From an uncultured Faecalibacterium sp. (GTDB taxonomy: Bacteria; Bacillota; Clostridia; Oscillospirales; Ruminococcaceae): DNA of 60,518 bases. A program made the translations under genes and the position numbers. The notes under the pieces were generated by a model, which worked only from the letters and a program-made list of their open reading frames with translations, was not told the origin of the DNA and did no database searches. Below, in pieces: positions 6,568 to 13,720 of this stretch (position 1 is its first letter; every line of letters starts with the position of its first letter). The DNA lies in contig CAKSXW010000004.1 of the NCBI GenBank assembly GCA_934518555.1, positions 1-60,518 of the forward strand. The letters are read 5' to 3'.

Positions 6568-8232
6568 ATGAAAAACAAAAATCTCTCCTGGGTGGGTGCC
6601 TTGTTGGTGTTCGCCCTGCTGCTGTGGTGCACAGCAGTGACCCCCGGCAAGATCGCAGATCCTGCCAGCTACACCTGCACGGTGTACAGCACCTTCTTTT
6701 CCCTGCTGCCGCCGGTCATCGCCATCGTGCTGGCCCTGAACACCAAGGAGGTGTACACCTCTCTGCTGGTGGGCATTGCCACCGGTGCCCTGCTCTACGC
6801 CAACGGCAACCTGGAGCTGGCCATCAACACCCTGTTTTTCCAGGAGGAGGGCGGCATGATCGCCAAACTCTCGGACAGCAGCAATGTGGGCATCCTGGTG
6901 TTCCTGGTGATGCTGGGCATCCTGGTGGCCCTGATGAACAAGGCCGGGGGCTCTGCCGCCTTTGGCCGCTGGGCCTCCACCCACATCCACACCCGGGCCG
7001 GGGCCCAGCTGGCTACCCTGGTGCTGGGCATACTGATCTTTGTGGATGACTACTTCAACTGCCTTACCGTAGGCTCGGTGATGCGCCCGGTGACGGATCA
7101 GCAGAAGGTTTCCCGGGCCAAGCTGGCCTACCTCATCGACTCCACTGCCGCCCCCATCTGCATCATTGCCCCGGTGTCCAGCTGGGCCGCAGCAGTCACC
7201 TCCAGCGTGCCGGAGGGGTCGGGCATCAACGGCTTTACCATGTTCCTGCGGACCATCCCCTACAACTACTACGCCCTGCTCACCGTGGTCATGAGCCTGT
7301 TCCTGATCTTTACGGGCACCAACTTTGGCAGCATGAAGGTCCACGAGGACAACGCCCTGGCCGGGGATCTGTTTACCACCCCCGACCGCCCCTATGGAAA
7401 CGACGTGGAGGACGGCGCAGTTGCCGGAGGCCATGTGGTGGACCTGATCGCCCCGGTGCTGGTGCTCATTGCCGCCTGCATCTTTGGCATGATCTACACC
7501 GGCGGCTTCTTTGACGGGGTGGATTTTGTCACCGCCTTTGCGGACTGCAACGCCTCCGCAGGCCTGGTCATGGGCAGCAGCATCGCCCTGCTGTTCACCT
7601 TTGTGTTCTACCGGGTGCGGCAGGTCATGACCTTCCAGGATTTTGCCGCCTGCATCCCCGAGGGCTTCAAGGCCATGGTAAGCCCCATGCTGATCCTGTC
7701 CCTGGCCTGGACCCTCTCCGGCATGACCGGGCTGCTGGGGGCCAAGTATTACGTGGCAGACCTGCTGGGTGGCTCTGCTGCCGCCCTGCAGTACCTGCTG
7801 CCGGTGATCATCTTCCTGGTGGCGGTGTTCCTGGCCTTTGCCACCGGCACCTCCTGGGGCACCTTCTCTATCCTGATCCCCATTGTCTGCCACGCCTTCC
7901 CGGAGGGGGAGATGCTGGTGGTCTCCATTGCCGCCTGCCTGTCCGGTGCTGTGTGCGGTGATCACTGCTCCCCCATCTCCGATACCACCATCATGGCCTC
8001 GGCAGGTGCCCACTGCAGCCATGTGAACCATGTGTCCACCCAGCTGCCCTACGCCATTACCGTGGCCTGCTGCTCTGCGGTGTGCTACCTGATCACCGGC
8101 GTGGCTCAGGCAGTGCTGGGCACCCGGGGCAGCCTGATCACCTCCCTGGTGCTGCTGGCGGTGGCCATTGCCCTGGAACTGGTGGTGCTGAACATCATCC
8201 GGGTCCGGGTAAACCCCAAGCCGGAGCAGTGA
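6568..8232 (+). CDS. NhaC-family Na+/H+ antiporter
   Basis: A 554-residue polytopic membrane protein with about twelve hydrophobic segments. Family-type motifs include DDYFNCLTVGSVMRP in the middle and GDHCSPISDTTIMASAGA near the C-terminus, the latter being a hallmark of this antiporter group. It should exchange sodium for protons, or co-transport a metabolite with them, across the cytoplasmic membrane; exact substrate is uncertain because some relatives move amino or organic acids. ATG 6568 follows GGAAGGAAG. A MarR-type regulator gene follows with its own promoter. Confidence 0.85.
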   Translation: MKNKNLSWVGALLVFALLLWCTAVTPGKIADPASYTCTVYSTFFSLLPPVIAIVLALNTKEVYTSLLVGIATGALLYANGNLELAINTLFFQEEGGMIAKLSDSSNVGILVFLVMLGILVALMNKAGGSAAFGRWASTHIHTRAGAQLATLVLGILIFVDDYFNCLTVGSVMRPVTDQQKVSRAKLAYLIDSTAAPICIIAPVSSWAAAVTSSVPEGSGINGFTMFLRTIPYNYYALLTVVMSLFLIFTGTNFGSMKVHEDNALAGDLFTTPDRPYGNDVEDGAVAGGHVVDLIAPVLVLIAACIFGMIYTGGFFDGVDFVTAFADCNASAGLVMGSSIALLFTFVFYRVRQVMTFQDFAACIPEGFKAMVSPMLILSLAWTLSGMTGLLGAKYYVADLLGGSAAALQYLLPVIIFLVAVFLAFATGTSWGTFSILIPIVCHAFPEGEMLVVSIAACLSGAVCGDHCSPISDTTIMASAGAHCSHVNHVSTQLPYAITVACCSAVCYLITGVAQAVLGTRGSLITSLVLLAVAIALELVVLNIIRVRVNPKPEQ

Positions 8233-8248
8233 CCCAAAAAGTTTCCGC

Positions 8249-8277
8249 TTTGCGCCGCAGGTAAACTGTGGTATACT
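8249..8277 (+). promoter_or_regulatory. Extended -10 promoter of the MarR-type gene
   Basis: TGGTATACT gives an extended -10 with TATACT at 8272-8277; the -35 (TTTGCG at 8249-8254, 17-bp spacing) is weak. Confidence 0.6.
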
Positions 8278-8309
8278 GAAAAAAACGGATGGAACGGAGG
8301 GACCCTGCC

Positions 8310-8777
8310 ATGCTGGAAACTGCATTCCAGGACGTGTATACCAAATTCAAGCTGCATTTTTACCAGAACGTTTTTCAGCGTTTTGCCACCCGGGAGGCCA
8401 CCCTTACCACGGTGGAGTCCTTTTGCATGGAGGGCATCATGGCCATGGGGGAGCCCACCATTGCGGAGTTTTCCCGGATGATGCAAATCTCCACCCCCAA
8501 TGCAGCCTATAAGATCGGCAGCCTGGTAAAAAAGGGCTATGTGGAAAAGATCCAGTCCACCACGGACCGTCGGGAATATTACCTGCGGCCCACCAAAAAG
8601 TATATCGAATACTACAACATCAGCTACTCCTACCTGAGCACGGTGGTGGAGCGGGTGCGGAATCGGTTCCCGGCAGAGGATGTGGACAAACTGGAAGGGA
8701 TGCTTACGGTGATCAGCAACGAGCTGATGCCGGAGCTGGATCTGATAAACAAGACCCGGCAGCGGCTGTCGGAATAA
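8310..8777 (+). CDS. MarR-family transcriptional regulator
   Basis: A 155-residue winged-helix protein. The helix-turn-helix is IAEFSRMMQISTPNAAYKI and the wing is STTDRREYYLR, a conserved MarR feature. Helical ends should form the dimer and ligand pocket. Start 8310 has GGAGGG at good distance; an in-frame ATG at 8289 lies before that SD and is unlikely. The gene sits between two transporter genes, so it may sense a small molecule handled by one of them; its target is not visible. Confidence 0.85.
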   Translation: MLETAFQDVYTKFKLHFYQNVFQRFATREATLTTVESFCMEGIMAMGEPTIAEFSRMMQISTPNAAYKIGSLVKKGYVEKIQSTTDRREYYLRPTKKYIEYYNISYSYLSTVVERVRNRFPAEDVDKLEGMLTVISNELMPELDLINKTRQRLSE

Positions 8778-8779
8778 AA

Positions 8780-8813
8780 AATACGCCCGGGATTCTCCCG
8801 GGCGTATTTTTTT
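8780..8813. terminator. Bidirectional terminator
   Basis: Arms ATACGCCCGGGA and TCCCGGGCGTAT with a 3-nt loop and flanking A- and T-runs end the MarR gene (plus) and the EamA gene (minus). Confidence 0.9.
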
Positions 8814-8824
8814 GCAGTGCAGCC

Positions 8825-9238
8825 TTACAGCACCATAAACAGGGTGCCGGCGGTGATGAGGGCGCAGCCCACCAGGTTTTTGGCGGTAAAGGGCTCCTTC
8901 AGGATCACAAAGGCCAGGGCCAGGGTGATCACCACGCTGAGCTTGTCCACCGGTACCACCTTGGAGGCAGCCCCGATCTGCAAAGCGTGGTAATAGCACA
9001 GCCAGCTGGCCCCGGTGGCCAGGCCCGAAAGGATCAAAAACAGCCAGCTGCGGCGAGAGATCTCCCCCATGCCGCCCTGGGTGCCGGTGAGGAACACCAT
9101 GCCCCAGCTCATGGCCAGCACCACCACTGTGCGGATGGCGGTGGCCAGGGTGGAATTGACCCCCTCAATGCCGATCTTGGCCAGGATGGAGGTAAGGGCC
9201 GCAAACACGGCACTGCCCAAAGCAAATACGAACCACAT
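8825..9238 (-). CDS. Half-size EamA/DMT-superfamily membrane protein
   Basis: A 137-residue protein with about five hydrophobic segments, one EamA repeat unit rather than the usual two (about 290-300 residues). The segment VVPVDKLSVVITLALAF matches the conserved part of this group, and similar 137-140 residue proteins are common in Clostridia. It must dimerise to form a transporter, as small DMT proteins do. The start at 9238 (MWFVFALGS) has GGGAGG upstream. Substrate unknown. Confidence 0.82.
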   Translation of the reverse strand: MWFVFALGSAVFAALTSILAKIGIEGVNSTLATAIRTVVVLAMSWGMVFLTGTQGGMGEISRRSWLFLILSGLATGASWLCYYHALQIGAASKVVPVDKLSVVITLALAFVILKEPFTAKNLVGCALITAGTLFMVL

Positions 9239-9304
9239 CGTAAGATACGCCTCCCTTTTTGCCCAGTGTAACACCGCAGCGCCCCCGGCGCAAGGGGACA
9301 AGAG

Positions 9305-9345
9305 CAAAACCGCCGGGCAAGCACTGGCCTGCCCGGCGGTTTTTA
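9305..9345. terminator. Terminator between EamA and asparaginase genes
   Basis: ACCGCCGGGCA and TGCCCGGCGGT arms with A-run before and T-run after. It terminates the asparaginase gene on the minus strand. Confidence 0.85.
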
Positions 9346-9348
9346 TCC

Positions 9349-10356
9349 TCAGCGGTAAAAGGTATCGAAATTTACCTGGCGGTAGAACCGCTGCTGCAGC
9401 TGGTCAAAGCTGTCGCAGTTCTGGGCCAGCAGCCACATACTCTTGGTCACCACGGCCTCAATGGTCATATCGTGGGCCTCCAAAAAGCGGAAGCGGTTCT
9501 TTACCCGTTTGCCCACCTCGTACACCCCCACATCGCTGCCCTCGTAGGTGACCTGGGTGGTCATGATCAGCACCTTGTGGGTCTGCTCGTAGCTGCCCAG
9601 CCCCTGGGCAAAGGCGTCCATGAGGCCCTGGGGGATGCCGCCCACGCCAAAGCTCTCCACGATGACGCAGTCGTAGCGGCGGAAGATCTCCGGGATCAGG
9701 TCCGGGGCCATGCCGGGGGTGAGCTTCAGCAAAAACACCCGAGGGTCCAGGGCACGGCCAAACTCCACCGGGCCTGTGGGCCAGGGAGAGGGGATGTACC
9801 GCACCAGCCGGTCCCCCTGCACCAGGGCCAGCTCCGGAAAGTTTACCGAGGCAAAGGCGTCGTAGCTGATGGTCTTGTTCTTTTTGGCCCGGGTGCCTGC
9901 GATCACATGGCCCCCAAACACCACCATGACCCCTCGGCTGCCGGGGTCGATGGCGCAGATCACGCTGTCACGCAGGTTCTTTTTGGCGTCGGTGATCTCG
10001 TTGGAGATGGGCTGCTGGGCTCCGGTAAGGATAATGGGCTTGTCGGCATTCTGGATCAGGTAGGACAGGGCCGCTGCCGAGTAGGCCAGGGTGTCGGTGC
10101 CGTGGCAGATGATAAAGCCGTCGTAGAGGGCGTAGTTCTCCTGCACTGCCTTGGCCATCATGAGCCAGTGCTCCTGCCCCAGGTCCGTGCTGTCGATGCT
10201 GCACAGGGCCAGGGTCTCGGGGCAGCACAGCTCCTGGAGCTCCGGCAGATGGTCCAGCAGCTCCTGGCTGGAAAGCACCGGCTTCAGGCCCTGCTGGGTG
10301 CGGACACTGGCAATGGTGCCCCCGGTGGTGATAAAAAGCAGACGTTGTTTGGACAT
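9349..10356 (-). CDS. ansA: Type I (cytoplasmic) L-asparaginase
   Basis: A 335-residue enzyme that hydrolyses asparagine to aspartate and ammonia. The first catalytic motif TTGGTIAS is at residues 10-17 and the second is ICHGTDTLAYSAAAL, with the Thr-Asp pair. The Lys of DAKKNLRDSV completes the second triad. No signal peptide is present, so it acts in the cytoplasm. Start 10356 is supported by AGGGAGG. It has its own promoter and terminator and is therefore monocistronic. Confidence 0.95.
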   Translation of the reverse strand: MSKQRLLFITTGGTIASVRTQQGLKPVLSSQELLDHLPELQELCCPETLALCSIDSTDLGQEHWLMMAKAVQENYALYDGFIICHGTDTLAYSAAALSYLIQNADKPIILTGAQQPISNEITDAKKNLRDSVICAIDPGSRGVMVVFGGHVIAGTRAKKNKTISYDAFASVNFPELALVQGDRLVRYIPSPWPTGPVEFGRALDPRVFLLKLTPGMAPDLIPEIFRRYDCVIVESFGVGGIPQGLMDAFAQGLGSYEQTHKVLIMTTQVTYEGSDVGVYEVGKRVKNRFRFLEAHDMTIEAVVTKSMWLLAQNCDSFDQLQQRFYRQVNFDTFYR

Positions 10357-10398
10357 GGGCAAAAGACCTCCCTGGCAATGGATGGAACGAACTGCCCC

Positions 10399-10427
10399 AG
10401 TATAACACACTCTTTTTGTCTTGAAAA
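10399..10427 (-). promoter_or_regulatory. Promoter of the asparaginase gene
   Basis: Minus-strand TATACT (10399-10404) preceded by TGT forms an extended -10; -35 is TTTTCA at 17 bp. A weaker plus-strand TATACT at 10493-10498 probably serves the divergent flavoprotein gene. Confidence 0.6.
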
Positions 10428-10563
10428 GTGCCCCGTTGCGGCAAAAAATCCTTTTTTGCGACCGGGTCACAGAAACTTTGGCCAAAAGGGTGTATACTAA
10501 AGGCATCAATACCGCAGCGGCCCGGCGGCCCTCGCCGCCCTGGGCCGGAAAGAGAGGTCCCCT

Positions 10564-11421
10564 ATGCCTAAGATCCTGATCATCGGCTCCGGCCCTGCCG
10601 GAGTATCTGCCGCCTTATACACCGCCCGGGCCGGGGTGGACACCACCGTGCTGACCATGGGTCCCGGGGCCCTGAGCCGGGCCGAGAAGATCGAAAACTA
10701 CTACGGCCTGGCAGGGCCTGTGTCCGGCGCAGAGCTGGAACGCCAGAGCATCCGCAACGCCCAGCGTCTGGGGGTCCAATTTGTGTCGGCGGAGGCCGTG
10801 GGCCTCACCTGGACAGATCAACTCACTGTAGAAACTCTCGGGGGAGATTACACTGGGGACGCTGTGATCCTGGCCACCGGAGCCAGCCGGGCCACCGCTG
10901 CGGTGCCGGGGCTGGCCCAGCTGGAGGGCCACGGGGTAAGCTGGTGCGCCACCTGCGACGCCTTTTTCTACCGGGGCCGGGATGTAGCGGTGCTGGGCAG
11001 CGGCGAGTATGCCCTCCACGAGGTGCAGGCCTTGCTGCCGGTGGCCAAAAGCGTGGCGCTGCTGACCAACGGTGCCCCCCTGACAGCCCAGTTCCCCCCA
11101 CAGGTCACCGTTTACCCCCAAAAGGTGGAGGCAGTGCTGGGGCAGCAGACCGTGACCGGGGTGCAGCTGGCCCAGGGGCTGCAACTGCCAGTGGCCGGGG
11201 TCTTTGTGGCCCTGGGGGTGGCAGGCAGCACCGCCCTGGCCCGGAAGCTGGGGGCCGCTGTAGAAAACGGCCATGTGGTAGTGGACGAGAACATGGCCAC
11301 CACGGTGCCGGGCCTTTACGCTGCCGGAGACTGCACCGGAGGGATGCTGCAGGTGGCAAAAGCCGTATATGAGGGGGCTAAGGCCGGGACCCAGGCCGTG
11401 AAAGCTCTGCGGAAAGGATGA
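10564..11421 (+). CDS. Thioredoxin-reductase-like FAD oxidoreductase
   Basis: A 285-residue class-II pyridine nucleotide-disulphide oxidoreductase. The FAD motif GSGPAG is at 8-13, the redox dithiol WCATC gives Cys128 and Cys131, a second dinucleotide fold starts VAVLGSGEYA, and YAAGDCTGG is the C-terminal FAD segment. The second fold has GSGEYA where GGGDSA is usual, so pyridine-nucleotide preference may differ from classic TrxB. The length is slightly short (TrxB about 310). It overlaps the FNR-like regulator gene by ATGA, suggesting a joint redox role. The thioredoxin gene lies 28 kb away. Confidence 0.85.
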   Translation: MPKILIIGSGPAGVSAALYTARAGVDTTVLTMGPGALSRAEKIENYYGLAGPVSGAELERQSIRNAQRLGVQFVSAEAVGLTWTDQLTVETLGGDYTGDAVILATGASRATAAVPGLAQLEGHGVSWCATCDAFFYRGRDVAVLGSGEYALHEVQALLPVAKSVALLTNGAPLTAQFPPQVTVYPQKVEAVLGQQTVTGVQLAQGLQLPVAGVFVALGVAGSTALARKLGAAVENGHVVVDENMATTVPGLYAAGDCTGGMLQVAKAVYEGAKAGTQAVKALRKG

Positions 11422-12113
11422 ATCCCATGGAACAATGCTCAGAGAACCGCCAGTGCCTGGCCTGCGCCTTCCCTTTCTGGGACCAGCTGACCCCGGAGGA
11501 ACAGGAGCTGCTGTGCCGCTACACCCGTCCGGTGCAGTACCCCAAGGGGGCAAGGGTCCACAGCCCTCTGGAAAGCTGTGTGGGCATCTTGCTGCTGCGG
11601 ACCGGGCAGCTGCGAGCCTACCTGCTGTCGGAGGATGGCCGGGACGTGACCCTGTATCGGCTCTTTGCCCGGGATGTGTGCATCCTGTCGGCCTCCTGCG
11701 TCATGGAGGACGTGAACGTGGACCTGTATATCGACGCCGAGGAGGACACCCAGGCTTACTGCATCAGCGCAGGCATCTTCCGCAAGCTGATGCAACAGAA
11801 CGTGTATGTGCGGTGCTACGCCTACCAGCTGACGGCAGAGCGGTTCTCCGACACCATGTGGACCATGCAGCAGGTGCTGTTTATGAGTGCCGACCGACGG
11901 CTGGCCATCTTCCTTACCGACGAGCTGGCCAAAAACGGCGGCGATGAGCTGCGGATGACCCACGACCAGATGGCCAAGTATATGGGCTCTGCCCGGGAAG
12001 TGGTGAGCCGGATGCTGAAATACTTTGCCCAGGAGGGCTGGGTGCGGCTGTTCCGGGGCGGCGTCCAGGTGCTGGACAAGAAAAAGCTCCAGGACCTGGC
12101 CCGGGGCCAGTAA
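11418..12113 (+). CDS. Crp/Fnr-family regulator with N-terminal cysteine cluster
   Basis: A 231-residue regulator with a cyclic-nucleotide-type beta-barrel (about 20-140), a dimer helix and a C-terminal HTH (MTHDQMAKYMGSAREVVSRM). The N-terminus carries Cys7, Cys13, Cys16 and Cys33, a spacing that could hold an iron-sulphur cluster or form disulphides as in FNR-like proteins; this is inference. Translation is coupled to the flavoprotein gene before it. A strong terminator follows. A redox- or oxygen-responsive role fits the neighbourhood. Confidence 0.85.
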   Translation: MNPMEQCSENRQCLACAFPFWDQLTPEEQELLCRYTRPVQYPKGARVHSPLESCVGILLLRTGQLRAYLLSEDGRDVTLYRLFARDVCILSASCVMEDVNVDLYIDAEEDTQAYCISAGIFRKLMQQNVYVRCYAYQLTAERFSDTMWTMQQVLFMSADRRLAIFLTDELAKNGGDELRMTHDQMAKYMGSAREVVSRMLKYFAQEGWVRLFRGGVQVLDKKKLQDLARGQ

Positions 12114-12129
12114 AAAAGAATAGACCCAA

Positions 12130-12170
12130 CAAAAAGGCCGAGGCGGATGCTACCATCCGTCTCGGCCTTT
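12130..12170. terminator. Bidirectional terminator
   Basis: AAAGGCCGAGGCGGATG and CATCCGTCTCGGCCTTT arms (12133-12170) with a G-T wobble; it ends the FNR-like gene and the minus-strand operon facing it. Confidence 0.88.
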
Positions 12171-12187
12171 GCGGCGTTAGGGGAATT

Positions 12188-12643
12188 TCAGCCCTTGCAG
12201 CCCTGTTCTTCCCAATCCCCAAAATCACTGGAATCTGCGATCTTGGTGGGGTCGAACTTGCCGCTCTCGTCCTTGGGAGCCACGGCAGGGCCAGCCTCCA
12301 CCGGGTTGGGGTTGGGGGCCTCGGGGTCGTACACAGGACGCTCCTGGGCGGTCTCCGGCTGGGAGACCGGCTCCTGGGCGGCAGGAGCCTCCGGGGCTTC
12401 AGCGGCAGGAGCCTCCGGGGCTTCAGCGGCAGGGGCCTCCGGAGCTTCGGCGGCCTGGGCCTGGGCGTAGGCTTCGGCGGCCTTTTCAGCCTCCTCGGCG
12501 TCCTGCTCAGCTTCCTCCGGGAACTCCACTTCCTCTACATGGAGCGGGTCCTTCTGGTTCAGGATCTTGTCCAGTGCCACGATGGCGGCACCGGTGACGG
12601 CCACGGCAGCAGCCGTGCCCAGGATACGGAACAGTGTTTTCAT
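12188..12643 (-). CDS. Membrane-anchored Ala/Glu/Pro-rich repeat protein
   Basis: A 151-residue protein of unknown function. The first 25 residues (MKTLFRILGTAAAVAVTGAA) form one hydrophobic anchor without a clear cleavage site. Then comes an acidic helical stretch (EEAEQDAEEAEKAAEA) and three tandem AAEAPEAP repeats, then a Pro/Asp-rich tail. Composition suggests an extended stalk on the cell surface or a flexible cytoplasmic tail. ATG 12643 follows AAGGAGG. It lies 31 bp behind the P-loop/YcgQ-like gene on the same strand and probably shares its transcript. Confidence 0.7.
   Translation of the reverse strand: MKTLFRILGTAAAVAVTGAAIVALDKILNQKDPLHVEEVEFPEEAEQDAEEAEKAAEAYAQAQAAEAPEAPAAEAPEAPAAEAPEAPAAQEPVSQPETAQERPVYDPEAPNPNPVEAGPAVAPKDESGKFDPTKIADSSDFGDWEEQGCKG
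12381..12452. repeat. Three tandem 24-bp coding repeats
   Basis: Copies at 12381-12404, 12405-12428 and 12429-12452; the first two are identical and the third differs at three positions. They encode the AEAPEAPA repeats and are likely to vary in number by slippage. Confidence 0.9.
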
Positions 12644-12674
12644 GCCAGAACCTCCTTGCGTTGGGTTGGAAACG

Positions 12675-13637
12675 TTACGAGAACGTTACGACTTCTTCCA
12701 GGGGCTTCTGGGCAGGCTCCACCGACACAGCGGTAAGCACCGGGCCCTTGCCCCGGTAAATGTTGTGGAACTTGTAGCCCACCTTGGCGGTGACGGTGAC
12801 CCAGCTGCGCTGCTCCAGAGCCTTGTAGCCGTCGTAGCTGCAGGGGAAGCCCACGAACTGGATATCCTGGACGCAGCAGGTCATGGCAAACCGACCGGGC
12901 ACAAAGCTGTTGCGGCCAGCCCGGTTGGTCTGGCACACCTGGGCCAGGAACCGCACGGTCTTGCCCACATACTTCTGGGGCTCGTCCTGGCAGTCCATGT
13001 ACCAGATGCCAAAATCGTCGGGCTTCACGTCGATGATATCGGCGTTGAGGTCAAAGGGCAGGGGGTCCGGGATGTCGTCGTAGGCCACGCTGCCGTCCAG
13101 GAACTCGTAGGCGATGTCGCACTTCCGGGAGGCCTGGCGCACCAGCTTGTGGAGCTCCTGCCGGGCCTGGTCGTTGTTGACAGCCTCGGCCCGGTTGAAC
13201 ACGATGAGCTCGCTGCGGGCGATCTTGTCCAGCAGCAGGCTCCGCATGGAGTTGTCCCGGGCGTAGGTCAGGGCGGTGGTGCCGTCGGCAGTGGCGATGC
13301 ACTGGTAGACGATCCAGTTTTCCGGCAGAGCCTCTGCCAGCTCCTGCAGCAGCCACATGCCGTTGTACTCGATGACCACACGGCCTGCGTCGGCCTCCTG
13401 GCCCAGCTTGGCCAGGTTCTGGGGGTTCAGCTCTGCCTTATCCTCCAGCACCTTCACCGTCACGCCGGGGAAGGCGAACTTCTTTTCGTTGTATTCTTCC
13501 TCCCCTTCCTCGCACACCAGCAGCAGGGTCTTGTCGCCGGAGTCAAAGTTGGGGTCCTCAAAGGTCTCCTGGATAAATTTGGTCTTGCCGCTTTCCAGAA
13601 AGCCCACAAACAGGTAGACCGGGATCTCTTTTGCCAT
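12675..13637 (-). CDS. COG0523-like P-loop protein fused to a YcgQ/DUF1980-like domain
   Basis: A 320-residue protein. Residues 1-190 look like a CobW/COG0523 GTPase with Walker A GFLESGKT (12-19), but the CxCC metal motif is absent, and the usual IEPSG switch is IEYNG. Residues about 200-320 (LNADIIDVKPDDFGIWYMDC; then GRFAMTCCVQDIQFVG) resemble the C-terminal domain of the YcgQ (TIGR03943) permease partner, with a CC pair in MTCC. The fold assignment of the second half is from memory and moderately sure. It lies downstream of the canonical COG0523 gene, so a metal-handling role is inferred. Confidence 0.7.
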   Translation of the reverse strand: MAKEIPVYLFVGFLESGKTKFIQETFEDPNFDSGDKTLLLVCEEGEEEYNEKKFAFPGVTVKVLEDKAELNPQNLAKLGQEADAGRVVIEYNGMWLLQELAEALPENWIVYQCIATADGTTALTYARDNSMRSLLLDKIARSELIVFNRAEAVNNDQARQELHKLVRQASRKCDIAYEFLDGSVAYDDIPDPLPFDLNADIIDVKPDDFGIWYMDCQDEPQKYVGKTVRFLAQVCQTNRAGRNSFVPGRFAMTCCVQDIQFVGFPCSYDGYKALEQRSWVTVTAKVGYKFHNIYRGKGPVLTAVSVEPAQKPLEEVVTFS

Positions 13638-13667
13638 AATAAATGGTTGCTCCTTTTATCAATGATA

Positions 13668-13720
13668 GGCGCCCCCTTGGGGGAGCTGGCAATGCCGTCA
13701 GGCATTGACTGAAGGGGTCA
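13668..13720. repeat. Interspersed palindromic element R1 (single unit)
   Basis: One unit of the family described in the findings: hairpin CCCCCTTGGGGG, then small hairpin CAATGCC-gtca-GGCATTG, tail GAAGGGGTCA. Its last three bases are the stop codon (TGA on minus) of the COG0523 gene. Confidence 0.75.

Noticed and set aside
6340..8325. 661-codon minus-strand frame opposite the NhaC-family gene
   Set aside because: Shadow of the antiporter. Only the short frame at 6308-6469, in another phase, looks coding.
12381..12452. CRISPR-like short repeats
   Set aside because: Units are directly adjacent, without spacers, and encode an in-frame peptide repeat.
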